Source of the DNA: Prevotella sp. HUN102
GTDB lineage: Bacteria > Bacteroidota > Bacteroidia > Bacteroidales > Bacteroidaceae
Assembly: GCF_000688375.1 (NCBI RefSeq)
Contig: NZ_JIAF01000001.1
Location: forward strand, 1 to 64,000
DNA length: 64,000 bases
Direction of reading: 5' to 3'
A program made the translations under genes and the position numbers. Below are positions 16,820 through 24,336 of the stretch, one piece after another; the first letter of the stretch is position 1; every line of letters starts with the position of its first letter. The notes under the pieces are model-generated. The model saw only the letters and a list, made by a program, of their open reading frames with translations. It did no database searches and was not told the DNA's origin.

Positions 16820-16957
16820 CTGTTTACTCAGTACACAGCAGGCTAAATGCTTCTGATACGCTTGTCCAATCCATTTGTTCCCTCGGTGTTGAATAGTTTT
16901 TTATTGAGTGTGCGGCGCAAATTCGTTACGCGCTGCTTGGTTATATTCAGCATATCA
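16820..16957 (-). pseudogene. C-terminal fragment of a TPR-HTH regulator paralogue
   Basis: The minus strand reads IPSDMLNITKQRVTNLR and then RTLNKKLFNTEGTNGLDKR up to a stop at about 16842. This is nearly identical to the last ~40 residues of the regulator at 24337-26055. The similarity also covers the DNA beyond the stop, including a TTTACTCAGTACACAG near-palindrome (16820-16841) and the promoter region to about 16750. On the other side it runs into the last codons of the adaptor gene. It is the scar of a second regulator gene that once stood here. Confidence 0.75.
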
Positions 16958-17437
16958 CTTGGAATAGAATAGTCTCTGCATCATCCTTTCCAACACAGTC
17001 CTGTTGGATATGAGTATGCTTGCCGTGCCTGCCATCCCCTTCTTCATCCTGTACTTCTCTGCTCGGATGGCGATAGTTGCTGTAAAGATGTTTCCATTCT
17101 TTCTCATCTTGGGCGTCGTGTCGGTGCTCACAATCTCCCCTTCTTTGTATCCGAAGTCTTCAGCATTGTATCCCTCGAATGCCACGCTTGCTTTCATCCC
17201 CGGCTTTATGTCGTTCACATACCGGTAGGGGACAGACAGAATCGCCTGATTCTCGTCCAATGCCACGATACTGGCATTGACGGTTTCGGGCCATGACAGG
17301 GTAGAGATTGCCGCAAGCAGCCCTATTACCGTCAGCGCGATGCAGAGGATGCCATATCTCACTACTGTTGGGGGAATCTCTCCTATGATATTCCTTACCT
17401 TTTCACTTCTCAGTTCAATCTTGTCGTTCTTTTCCAT
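16955..17437 (-). CDS. Short HlyD-like membrane-fusion protein (exporter adaptor)
   Basis: 160 aa. N-terminal cytoplasmic stretch, one membrane helix (about 26-47), then directly a beta-barrel-like domain (ILSVPYRYVNDIKPGMKASVAFEGY ... IVSTDTTPKMRKNGNIF) and a C-terminal GMAGTASILI segment typical of HlyD/EmrA proteins. The coiled-coil hairpin and lipoyl halves found in ~400-aa adaptors are absent. It starts 7 bp after the exporter gene, so it should work with it. Its last residues (RLFYSK) are read from sequence resembling the regulator paralogue, so the true C-terminus may have been replaced. Confidence 0.7.
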   Translation of the reverse strand: MEKNDKIELRSEKVRNIIGEIPPTVVRYGILCIALTVIGLLAAISTLSWPETVNASIVALDENQAILSVPYRYVNDIKPGMKASVAFEGYNAEDFGYKEGEIVSTDTTPKMRKNGNIFTATIAIRAEKYRMKKGMAGTASILISNRTVLERMMQRLFYSK

Positions 17438-17444
17438 ATTGCTT

Positions 17445-19661
17445 TTAGTTTCCCAGTTCCAACTGATTCTTCACAAGGGCGTAGTATGTGCCACGCTTTT
17501 TCGTAAGCTCTTCGTGATTCCCGGTTTCTACCACCTTTCCTTTGTCCAGCACCACTATTTGGTCGGCATTCCTGACAGTACTGAGCCTGTGTGCCACGAT
17601 TACGACGGTTTTTCCTTTGTAGAATGCGTCAAGATTCTGCACTATCCTCCTCTCATTGTTGGCATCGAGGGAATTTGTGGCTTCATCGAGGAAGATATAG
17701 GTCGGATTCTTGTAGACGGCTCTGGCAATGAGTATGCGCTGCTTCTGTCCCTGACTTAGCCCCACACCGTCTCTACCGATTTTGGTATTGTACTTCAGGG
17801 GGAGATTCATAACGTATTCATCGATGCAGGCAATCCTCGCAGCCTTGATGAGCCGCTGTTCGTCTATGTTGCCGTCGTCCACGGCAATGTTTCGGGCTAT
17901 TGACTCTGAGAATATCACGCCATCCTGCATTACCACGCCACACTGTTTGCGCCACCATTTCTTGTTGAGCGTGTTGATGTCCGTTTCTCCTATCCTTATC
18001 TCTCCTGTCAGCGTGGGATAATAGCCCAGCAAGAGTTTTATGAGAGTGGTTTTCCCACTTCCCGAAGCTCCTACAATGGCCGTGACCTTTCCCTTGGGAA
18101 TATGTATGCTCACACCGTCGATGATGTTTTTCAGGGTATGAGGGTCGTATTTGAAACCTACGTTCACGAGTTCTATCCCCCTGTCTTTCTCCTTCACTTT
18201 GTTTTCAAGACCTAGCTTTCCATTCTCATCTTCCATGTGATGTATCTCATTGATGCGATCGAGGCTGATTTTCACGTCCTGTATGGAATAGAAGAATCCC
18301 ATCAGCTGCTCTACGGGAGAGTTGAGCTGTCCAATGATGTACTGCACGGCGAGCATCATTCCGAGAGTAAGCTGTCCGTGTATCACTGCTGTCGCCGCCA
18401 CCACTGTTATGACAATGTTCTTCAGTTCGTTGATGAATATTGCTCCGGCTTCCTGTGTCTGCTGTAGCCTGAGCGATTTTATCTGCACGCCGAAGAGGTC
18501 GGCCTGTACGTCCTCCCATTCCCATCGCCTGCGTTGTTCGCAGTCTTGGAGTTTGATTTCCTGCATCGACGTGATGAACTCGTAGGTCTTGTTGTTGTTT
18601 ATGGCCTGTTGCTCGAAGAGTTCATAGTCGAGCACCTTTCTGCGTCTGAGGAAGAGGGCGAGCCAACTGCCATAGAGCAGACTGCCGAGCATAAATATAG
18701 TGAAGACAAGCCAGTCATAGGCCAGCAGCACGATGCTGAAGACAATAAAGGTAAAGAGCGAGAAAACGATGTTCAGCGTCTGCTGTGTGAGGAAACTGTT
18801 CACACGCCCGTGGTCTCCCATTCTTTGCATAAGGTCTCCCATCAGTTTGGTGTCGAAGAAAGCCATCGGCAGTTTGAGCAGCTTAATGAAGAAATCGCTC
18901 ACAAGTGATATGTTTATCCTCATAGATATGTGCAGCAGAAGCCACCGGCGTATGAAGTCTATTGCTGTCCGGCTGACTGTAAGCATCAGTTGTCCCAGAA
19001 GGATGAGCCAGATGAATCCGACGTCCTGATTCCTTATTCCCATGTCTACGATAGACTGTGTGAGGAAGGGCAGTATGAGTTGCAACAGACTTCCTACAAG
19101 CAGTCCCAAAACTATTTGCCCGAAATACTTGTGGTACTTCCTTATGTATCTGAACAGGAACTTGAATGAACGCCCATCTCTTGTGTCATCTTCGGCAATG
19201 TTGTTAGTATAGAACTCCGGTGTGGGTTCGAGAAACATTGCTATGCCTTTTTCTTCTCCATTGTTTTTCGTGCTTATCCAGTGCTTCTTGAATTCCTCAA
19301 AATCGTATTTCACGAGTCCCTTTCCGGGGTCGGCGATGTAGAACGTCTTTCCTTTCTTTACCTTGTAGAGTACTACGAAGTGATTCTGATTCCAATGGAG
19401 GATGCAGGGAGAAAAATTATCTTGTAAAAGCCTTTTTACTCCCAAACACCCAACCACAGTATTAAATCCTATCTTTTTAGCAGCCTTGTCGATTCCAAGT
19501 AAAGAAATTCCATTTTTGCTTGAGGAGCAATATTTTCGTATTTTTTCTATATCAGAATGCCGCTTATAATACGTGGCTATCATTGCTAAACAAGTAGGGC
19601 CACAGTCCATTGCGTCTCTTTGATGGATAGATATGATACTTTTCTTGCTCAATTCCGTCAT
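17445..19661 (-). CDS. Peptidase-containing ABC exporter (C39 bacteriocin/GG-peptide type)
   Basis: 738 aa, full length. C39 peptidase domain with catalytic C20 (RDAMDCGPTCL), H94 (HWNQNHF) and D111 (ADPGKG). A six-helix transmembrane domain spans about 180-470. The ATPase carries Walker A GASGSGKTT (about 530), signature LSQGQKQR and Walker B/D-loop FLDEATNSLD. Proteins of this design cleave a leader after GG and export the rest across the inner membrane. The start overlaps the barrel gene's stop (ATGA, 4 bp) and the adaptor follows 7 bp later. It is the only complete exporter in the region, so it may also handle the three GG peptides at 12.8-16.5 kb. Confidence 0.92.
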   Translation of the reverse strand: MTELSKKSIISIHQRDAMDCGPTCLAMIATYYKRHSDIEKIRKYCSSSKNGISLLGIDKAAKKIGFNTVVGCLGVKRLLQDNFSPCILHWNQNHFVVLYKVKKGKTFYIADPGKGLVKYDFEEFKKHWISTKNNGEEKGIAMFLEPTPEFYTNNIAEDDTRDGRSFKFLFRYIRKYHKYFGQIVLGLLVGSLLQLILPFLTQSIVDMGIRNQDVGFIWLILLGQLMLTVSRTAIDFIRRWLLLHISMRINISLVSDFFIKLLKLPMAFFDTKLMGDLMQRMGDHGRVNSFLTQQTLNIVFSLFTFIVFSIVLLAYDWLVFTIFMLGSLLYGSWLALFLRRRKVLDYELFEQQAINNNKTYEFITSMQEIKLQDCEQRRRWEWEDVQADLFGVQIKSLRLQQTQEAGAIFINELKNIVITVVAATAVIHGQLTLGMMLAVQYIIGQLNSPVEQLMGFFYSIQDVKISLDRINEIHHMEDENGKLGLENKVKEKDRGIELVNVGFKYDPHTLKNIIDGVSIHIPKGKVTAIVGASGSGKTTLIKLLLGYYPTLTGEIRIGETDINTLNKKWWRKQCGVVMQDGVIFSESIARNIAVDDGNIDEQRLIKAARIACIDEYVMNLPLKYNTKIGRDGVGLSQGQKQRILIARAVYKNPTYIFLDEATNSLDANNERRIVQNLDAFYKGKTVVIVAHRLSTVRNADQIVVLDKGKVVETGNHEELTKKRGTYYALVKNQLELGN

Positions 19662-21958
19662 AACGTCGGTGTTTCCCTCGCAGTAGAGTTTACGATGTTG
19701 TTTTTCTGTCGCTTTATCTTATCGCCGGCAGCGAAGTTCCACGACACGGAGAGCTTCAGGCGCGTCAGAGGCGACACATCGATGCGCTTCATTTCTATGC
19801 CGCCGGTCCTGAAGGTCATTTCGTTCTCGCTGTGCAGGATGTTGGCTGCCATAAGACTTATGTTCATCCGATTGTTGAGCAGGGTCATATAGGCACCGAG
19901 GTCTACTCCGTATCTGATGCCGGTTTTGTAGCTCAGCTTCTCCCGTGGCGTTTCCCCATTGAATGAGAGCGTCAGGCCGAGATTCTCCCTGAGCTGCACC
20001 TGCTGGTCGAGACTCCATCCGAAGGAGACCTTTCTCACGTCGAGTTCGGGCATCGACTCATAATCGTGTCTGGCATATACGAGGTTGTTGGTGTTCCAAC
20101 GGCTGAAGAACCTGTTGGTGTAGGAAAGGGAGAGGTAGTTGCCCACCAGTTTCCCCACGTTGTCGGGCTGCGTGTAGACCACTTCGGGATTCTTAGCGTC
20201 CTGATGCGCCATCACGTGGATGATGTCCTTTCCGGTTCTGAGCCGGTAGGTTATCGTCCACCGTGGGTTTACGTACCAGTTCAGCTCCACGGCGTGGAAA
20301 CTCTCCTTCCTCAGCTTCTGGTTTCCTATGCTGTACAGCTTCTCGTTCTGATAGATGGCCAACGGACTGTAATATCCGTAGCTCGGCAGGGAGAAGTCTT
20401 TCTTGTAGGCGAGCGTGAGGAAGGACCTCTTTGCGGGATTGAGCACGTATTGCAGCTGCACGTTGGCAAAGAGACCTCTGGACTCCACCTTGTAGTCGGC
20501 TGCGGGATAGAGTTGGTCCTTGTAGCGGACGTCCGTTGCCAGATAGCTCGCCCCCGCCTGTGCGTAGAGTTTCTTTCCGAACATACGTCCGTATTCTATC
20601 CACGGCGAGTTGTCGCCGCCCGAAATCCTGAAGTCCTGTCTCCTTATTCCGTTGAGCAACGGATTCTCTATTCCGTCAGTCCGGTTGTTGTCCACCGCTC
20701 TTGTGAACCTAAATCCTGCGCTGAGGCTGCTTCCGTCCTTGAAACTAAGCTCCACGCACGGGTCGGCCTTGAGGTAGTCCATCGTCTGGTCGAGCCGTGT
20801 ATTGTCTTCCTTTTCCCTGAAATACGTCTCGTCGGTTCCACTGTTCTGCCTGAAATATTCCACCTTTGCCGAGAAGGACGAACCTTCGCCCACAGGCAGT
20901 CCGAGCTTGTAGTAGAGGCCGGCATTCAGTTCGTTGAACTTCTGCCTGTCGTTCTGTCTGAACGCCAATAGTTTTCCTGTGGTGTTTTCCAAGTTTATCC
21001 TGTCGTTTACCCAGTAAAAACCTCCGTAGAGGCTCAGCGTCTGTGCGGGGCTAATCTTGTAGGTCATCCCGATGTTCTCAATAATGGCTTTCTCCTTCTT
21101 GTCGGTATCGGAATGCCTGTATTCGGTGTATCCGAGATAGGAGTCGGTTCTATCGTATCGTGTCCTGTACGTTCCCCCTCCTCCCTTGAGGTTGTTGTAG
21201 AGCGTGAACTTCCCCTTCTGATACTGTATTGCCGAGGATAGCATCAGGTCCACCAGCCCCATCTTGTCTGTCTGAGCTGCCAGTTCGGCGTTGCCTATCA
21301 TTCCCTGCTGCTCCCTTAACGTAACCTTGACGATGCCTCCCACGGCATCCTTTCCGTAGGCAATGCCGGGATTGGATACGATTTCAACGTTCTTTACCAT
21401 AGATGCCGGTATGGCCTGAAGCTCTGAACTGGAAATGAGCCTGTCGCCGAGGTAGATGAGCGTTCCTTCCTTGCCGTTTACGAGGATGTTGCTGTTCATT
21501 ACCTGCACGCCCTGCACGTATCTGAGAGCCTCCATCGTGTTCTTGCCCTCTGCAATGGGGTTTCCCTGCATCCTTACGGTGAGTGCACCGGAGGGTTTCC
21601 TCGTGGTATAGGAGCCGAGCACCACCACCTCGGAGAGTTCGGTCTGGTTCTCTTCGAGTGCAATCCTCATTTCGGTGTCGTCAGCCTTTGTGCGCTGCGT
21701 TTTGTAGCCCACGCCGCTGAAGACGAGCCAGACCGGCGAGGGAATGCTGTCAAAGACGAATTGCCCTCGCCCGTCGGTAAGTTTTCCGGTTATGAATGTG
21801 GAATCCGAAAGGTTTCTTACGGTTACGTTAATGAACTCCAAAGGTTCGCCTTTCGTGTTCACGACCGTTCCGAAGATTCTCTTCCTGCTCTCCTGTGCGG
21901 AAATGCTTATCTGTCCCAATAGGGAGAGAATAAGAAGTAAGACTGTTTTCAATTTCAT
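19658..21958 (-). CDS. Outer-membrane beta-barrel family protein (TonB-receptor-like) of the RiPP operon
   Basis: 766 aa. Signal peptide (MKLKTVLLLILSLLGQISISAQ), a CarboxypepD_reg-like domain (about 28-105), a plug-like domain (ELSEVVVLGSYTTRKPSGALT ... VNGKEGTLIYLGDRLI, about 110-190) and a C-terminal barrel. Both ends overlap neighbours by 4 bp (ATGA): the radical-SAM gene upstream and the exporter downstream, so translation is probably coupled. It is markedly G+C-richer than the radical-SAM gene. As no TolC-like protein is encoded here, this barrel may pass or re-import the mature peptide; that is inference. Confidence 0.85.
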   Translation of the reverse strand: MKLKTVLLLILSLLGQISISAQESRKRIFGTVVNTKGEPLEFINVTVRNLSDSTFITGKLTDGRGQFVFDSIPSPVWLVFSGVGYKTQRTKADDTEMRIALEENQTELSEVVVLGSYTTRKPSGALTVRMQGNPIAEGKNTMEALRYVQGVQVMNSNILVNGKEGTLIYLGDRLISSSELQAIPASMVKNVEIVSNPGIAYGKDAVGGIVKVTLREQQGMIGNAELAAQTDKMGLVDLMLSSAIQYQKGKFTLYNNLKGGGGTYRTRYDRTDSYLGYTEYRHSDTDKKEKAIIENIGMTYKISPAQTLSLYGGFYWVNDRINLENTTGKLLAFRQNDRQKFNELNAGLYYKLGLPVGEGSSFSAKVEYFRQNSGTDETYFREKEDNTRLDQTMDYLKADPCVELSFKDGSSLSAGFRFTRAVDNNRTDGIENPLLNGIRRQDFRISGGDNSPWIEYGRMFGKKLYAQAGASYLATDVRYKDQLYPAADYKVESRGLFANVQLQYVLNPAKRSFLTLAYKKDFSLPSYGYYSPLAIYQNEKLYSIGNQKLRKESFHAVELNWYVNPRWTITYRLRTGKDIIHVMAHQDAKNPEVVYTQPDNVGKLVGNYLSLSYTNRFFSRWNTNNLVYARHDYESMPELDVRKVSFGWSLDQQVQLRENLGLTLSFNGETPREKLSYKTGIRYGVDLGAYMTLLNNRMNISLMAANILHSENEMTFRTGGIEMKRIDVSPLTRLKLSVSWNFAAGDKIKRQKNNIVNSTARETPTL

Positions 21959-23229
21959 AATGATATTATTTTTTTATTTATAAAACTGCTAATGCTTTCC
22001 GTGATAAGTTCCCTACAGCAGGAATAATTAGACCCTTCTATTTTTTTCTGTAAACAAGATGTGGCAAACATACAACTTGGTAAGATATTGCATTTAAGGC
22101 ATTCCTCATTAATAAAAGGAGCAGTCTCAGTAATATATTTATAATATAATCCATTTGGAAGGAATTTTCCATTAGGGAGAATTTTTCCTATTGAATATTT
22201 TTTATCATAATCTCTTGCAGTACATTTATATACAGACAAATCATAGTTTATGACATATTGGTCTGCATTTTCTGTATAACATGACAAACATCGGTTTCTT
22301 AGTATGTTGTCAGGAACAGAATACCCCTTTATTAGGGCTTCTTGGCAAAAATTTTGAATGCTTTTATTTAAATCCATAATTTTATCTGATTTTTGCCAAA
22401 CAATGTGTGGTGAGATTTGAATCTTGTGTCTAATTTTAAAATCAAAATCATCAAGAATAGAAGATAGTGTATGTATATTTTCAGGGGTGTAATTGATTCT
22501 AAGTTCGATATGTATGTTTTTTACTTTATTGCAAAGCAGATGTATGTTTGAGACAATTGTATCATAGGAATTTGTTAAATTGTTTGAAAATCTTGTCTTG
22601 TTGTGTAATTCTTTACCACCATCTAATGTTATTTGAAATTGCGATAGTCCAATTTCATTGATTTTTACAACATTGTTTTCATTAATAAGACTTCCGTTTG
22701 TTGTTGTCATACAGTACAAAGTTATATTATTTTCTTTGCACCAAGAAATTAACTGTTTTGAAAATGGATAAATTATACTGTTAAAACACAACATAGGTTC
22801 TCCACCAAACCAATCAAGAATAATATTCTTTTTAGATTTTGAGATAGTTTCCTTCTTAATAAACTCTAATATTGAAAATGTCCCTTCTTTGCTAATTCTG
22901 GAAGGTTTATGATTTTCATAGCAATACCAGCATTGGAAATTACAATTCAATGTGGGTAATATCGTGATGCGTATAGAATCAGAATTGTATCTACAACGAA
23001 AATTTGCTGCTTTGACAGCATCACTTTCTTCTATTGATTCATCTATAAGCACAAAAGCGTTTTCGAGACATTGTTTTACATCAGGGGAAAGGATGTCTAA
23101 ATTTGGATTTGTTAATGCAGTGTACAACTCCTCATCAATTTCCAATAAAGTTTTGCTAAGTTGATGATATAAATATAATTTTTCTCCTTGTCGATGAAAT
23201 ATTGTATATTTACTTACTTTTATAGCCAT
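21955..23229 (-). CDS. Radical SAM/SPASM peptide maturase
   Basis: 424 aa. The [4Fe-4S]-SAM motif is C96-x3-C100-x2-C103 within LPTLNCNFQCWYCYENH. It is followed by the GGEPML segment that binds SAM. The C-terminal SPASM region has several cysteines (NRCLSCYTENADQ, YKCTARDYD, CLKCNILPSC, SYSCC-like end) for auxiliary clusters. An N-terminal ~85-residue domain could be the leader-recognition part. Enzymes of this class install thioether or carbon crosslinks in ribosomal peptides; the cysteine-rich precursor 83 bp upstream is the obvious substrate. A/T-rich compared with the next genes. The exact reaction cannot be deduced. Confidence 0.9.
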   Translation of the reverse strand: MAIKVSKYTIFHRQGEKLYLYHQLSKTLLEIDEELYTALTNPNLDILSPDVKQCLENAFVLIDESIEESDAVKAANFRCRYNSDSIRITILPTLNCNFQCWYCYENHKPSRISKEGTFSILEFIKKETISKSKKNIILDWFGGEPMLCFNSIIYPFSKQLISWCKENNITLYCMTTTNGSLINENNVVKINEIGLSQFQITLDGGKELHNKTRFSNNLTNSYDTIVSNIHLLCNKVKNIHIELRINYTPENIHTLSSILDDFDFKIRHKIQISPHIVWQKSDKIMDLNKSIQNFCQEALIKGYSVPDNILRNRCLSCYTENADQYVINYDLSVYKCTARDYDKKYSIGKILPNGKFLPNGLYYKYITETAPFINEECLKCNILPSCMFATSCLQKKIEGSNYSCCRELITESISSFINKKIISL

Positions 23230-23248
23230 ATCATTTTGAATTTTGACA

Positions 23249-23281
23249 GAACGAGTGAAAATTTCAATTTTTCACCCGTTC
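23249..23281 (-). terminator. Hairpin between precursor and radical-SAM genes
   Basis: A long near-perfect inverted repeat, GAACG-x-GTGAAAA ... TTTTCAC-x-CGTTC, lies 31-64 bp past the precursor stop and 20 bp before the maturase start. It is probably a partial terminator or RNA-stabilising stem that raises precursor output relative to the enzymes, as in the GG-peptide modules. Confidence 0.6.
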
Positions 23282-23312
23282 CTGTTAGAGTGCTTTACTA
23301 AACGTAATAATG

Positions 23313-23543
23313 TTATGGTCTTGTTATAGGCTTATCACCACCGTCTCCTGTTGTAGGTTTTAATGGTTTGACTTCGTCGCATGAACAAATAAATCCCTTG
23401 TTGGTATTATCGCCATTTCCATCACAACTGCAAGAAAGAACAGCTTTGTTAGTGTTGGCCATCATATCAGTGCCTCCACACAAATCTACCATCTGTTTTT
23501 CAGAAACTTGTTCTCCCTTTTCAAGAATTTTTAAAATTTTCAT
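23313..23543 (-). CDS. GG-leader, cysteine-containing RiPP precursor
   Basis: 76 aa. The leader MKILKILEKGEQVSEKQMVDLCGG ends in the GG cleavage site (residues 23-24). It fits the Bacteroidales natural-product precursor pattern (TIGR04149-like): K/L-rich start, acidic middle, L-x-GG. The core is about 52 aa with two paired-cysteine patches, LSCSCDG and FICSCDE, then a proline/glycine-rich tail (LKPTTGDGGDKPITRP). The CxC repeats are plausible sites for crosslinking by the neighbouring radical-SAM enzyme. It is followed by hairpin, maturase, barrel, exporter and adaptor, a complete make-and-export set. Confidence 0.88.
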   Translation of the reverse strand: MKILKILEKGEQVSEKQMVDLCGGTDMMANTNKAVLSCSCDGNGDNTNKGFICSCDEVKPLKPTTGDGGDKPITRP

Positions 23544-23599
23544 GTTTTTTGATTTTTAGGTTTTCTATAAAGAATATTCTTATAGATTTTTTTGAAACC

Positions 23600-23640
23600 T
23601 TGGCAAAGTTACCCAAGCTACAGCGACATTAATCGCGAAT
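23600..23640 (-). promoter_or_regulatory. Probable promoter of the RiPP operon
   Basis: -7 element TAACTTTGC at 23611-23603 (minus strand), about 60 bp upstream of the precursor start. The -33 region (near 23631-23634) does not have a clear TTTG, so the promoter may need an activator. The remaining 23650-23814 is A/T-rich without a visible gene. Confidence 0.45.
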
Positions 23641-23814
23641 TATGTCTGTGTAGATATTAAAAGGAACTCGTCCTTTCAAATGTCGAGGCGTTTCTTTCTC
23701 TATATTTATCTTAAGATATATTTATTACTATAAGTTGAATTTATTAATAGACCTTTGCTGATTTTATGATTTTTATATTTGTGGTAAAACTAGGTATGGG
23801 TATACTGTCTATAT

Positions 23815-24183
23815 TTAACTACTTATAAAAACAGAACCTGTATATGCGCATTTTTCAGAACTCAGTTTCAATTTATAGCTTCCTTTAAGATTTGTAGGTA
23901 GCGTGTATTCTGAAATGTTCGGAACTATATGTGCAGTATATACAAGGACATTGTTCTCATCCCACAGTGTTAATATAAATTCTGTGTTGATGGATTGGAA
24001 TGTTAATATATAGTCCTTAAATATTGCTGATACAGACTGTGTAGGCATTCTTCTTATAGGAGTGGCCTCTTTTCCCGGATTGACGTAGGTTGCAGTGAAG
24101 ATAATCTTCTGTTCATTATCGGCATAAATGGATAATGGGCAGATTGTCAGCAGGGCAAGAATGATTGTTATAAGTTTTTTCAT
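23815..24183 (-). CDS. DUF3244-type secreted protein
   Basis: 122 aa with a signal peptide (about 1-21, ending LSIYA). The rest is a small all-beta domain with the pattern of DUF3244: RRMPTQSVSAIFKDYILTFQS near the middle and a conserved GSYKLKLSSEKCAYTGSVFIS end. DUF3244 proteins are small secreted proteins of Prevotella and Bacteroides, sometimes beside proteases; no biochemical role is established to my knowledge. It has its own promoter and stands between the regulator gene and the RiPP operon, so involvement in the peptide system is possible but unproven. Confidence 0.7.
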   Translation of the reverse strand: MKKLITIILALLTICPLSIYADNEQKIIFTATYVNPGKEATPIRRMPTQSVSAIFKDYILTFQSINTEFILTLWDENNVLVYTAHIVPNISEYTLPTNLKGSYKLKLSSEKCAYTGSVFISS

Positions 24184-24206
24184 AACACTTTAGAATATTG
24201 GCTACT

Positions 24207-24239
24207 GCAAAGTTAGGAAACAATAATTAAAATTCCAAA
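24207..24239 (-). promoter_or_regulatory. Promoter of the DUF3244 gene
   Basis: TTTG at 24239-24236, a 20-bp spacer and TAACTTTGC at 24215-24207 on the minus strand match the Bacteroidetes consensus. The whole block is homologous to the promoter at 16714-16746, and the sequence after the start (ATTCTAAAGTGTTATG) is shared with the leader of the gene starting at 28840. Confidence 0.7.
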
Positions 24240-24310
24240 TAAAATGAGTACACTTAGTACACAGTAGTGTGAAAAGTTTGTATTCGATTGTAAACGAGGA
24301 GTTTATGAAT

Positions 24311-24335
24311 GTGCTGTGTACTGAGTACACAGCAC
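24311..24335. promoter_or_regulatory. 25-bp palindrome after the regulator gene
   Basis: GTGCTGTGTACT-g-AGTACACAGCAC is a perfect 12-bp inverted repeat around one base, directly past the regulator stop codon (24337) and about 75 bp upstream of the DUF3244 promoter. A second TTAGTACACAG half lies at about 24254. There is no T-run, so an operator for the adjacent regulator is at least as likely as a terminator. Degenerate versions exist at 16761-16774 and 16820-16841 before the GG-peptide promoter. Confidence 0.55.
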
Positions 24336-24336
24336 G

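Noticed and set aside
20066..20971. 301-codon plus-strand ORF opposite the barrel gene
   Set aside because: Shadow of the G+C-rich barrel gene; the sense frame has signal peptide, plug and barrel patterns.
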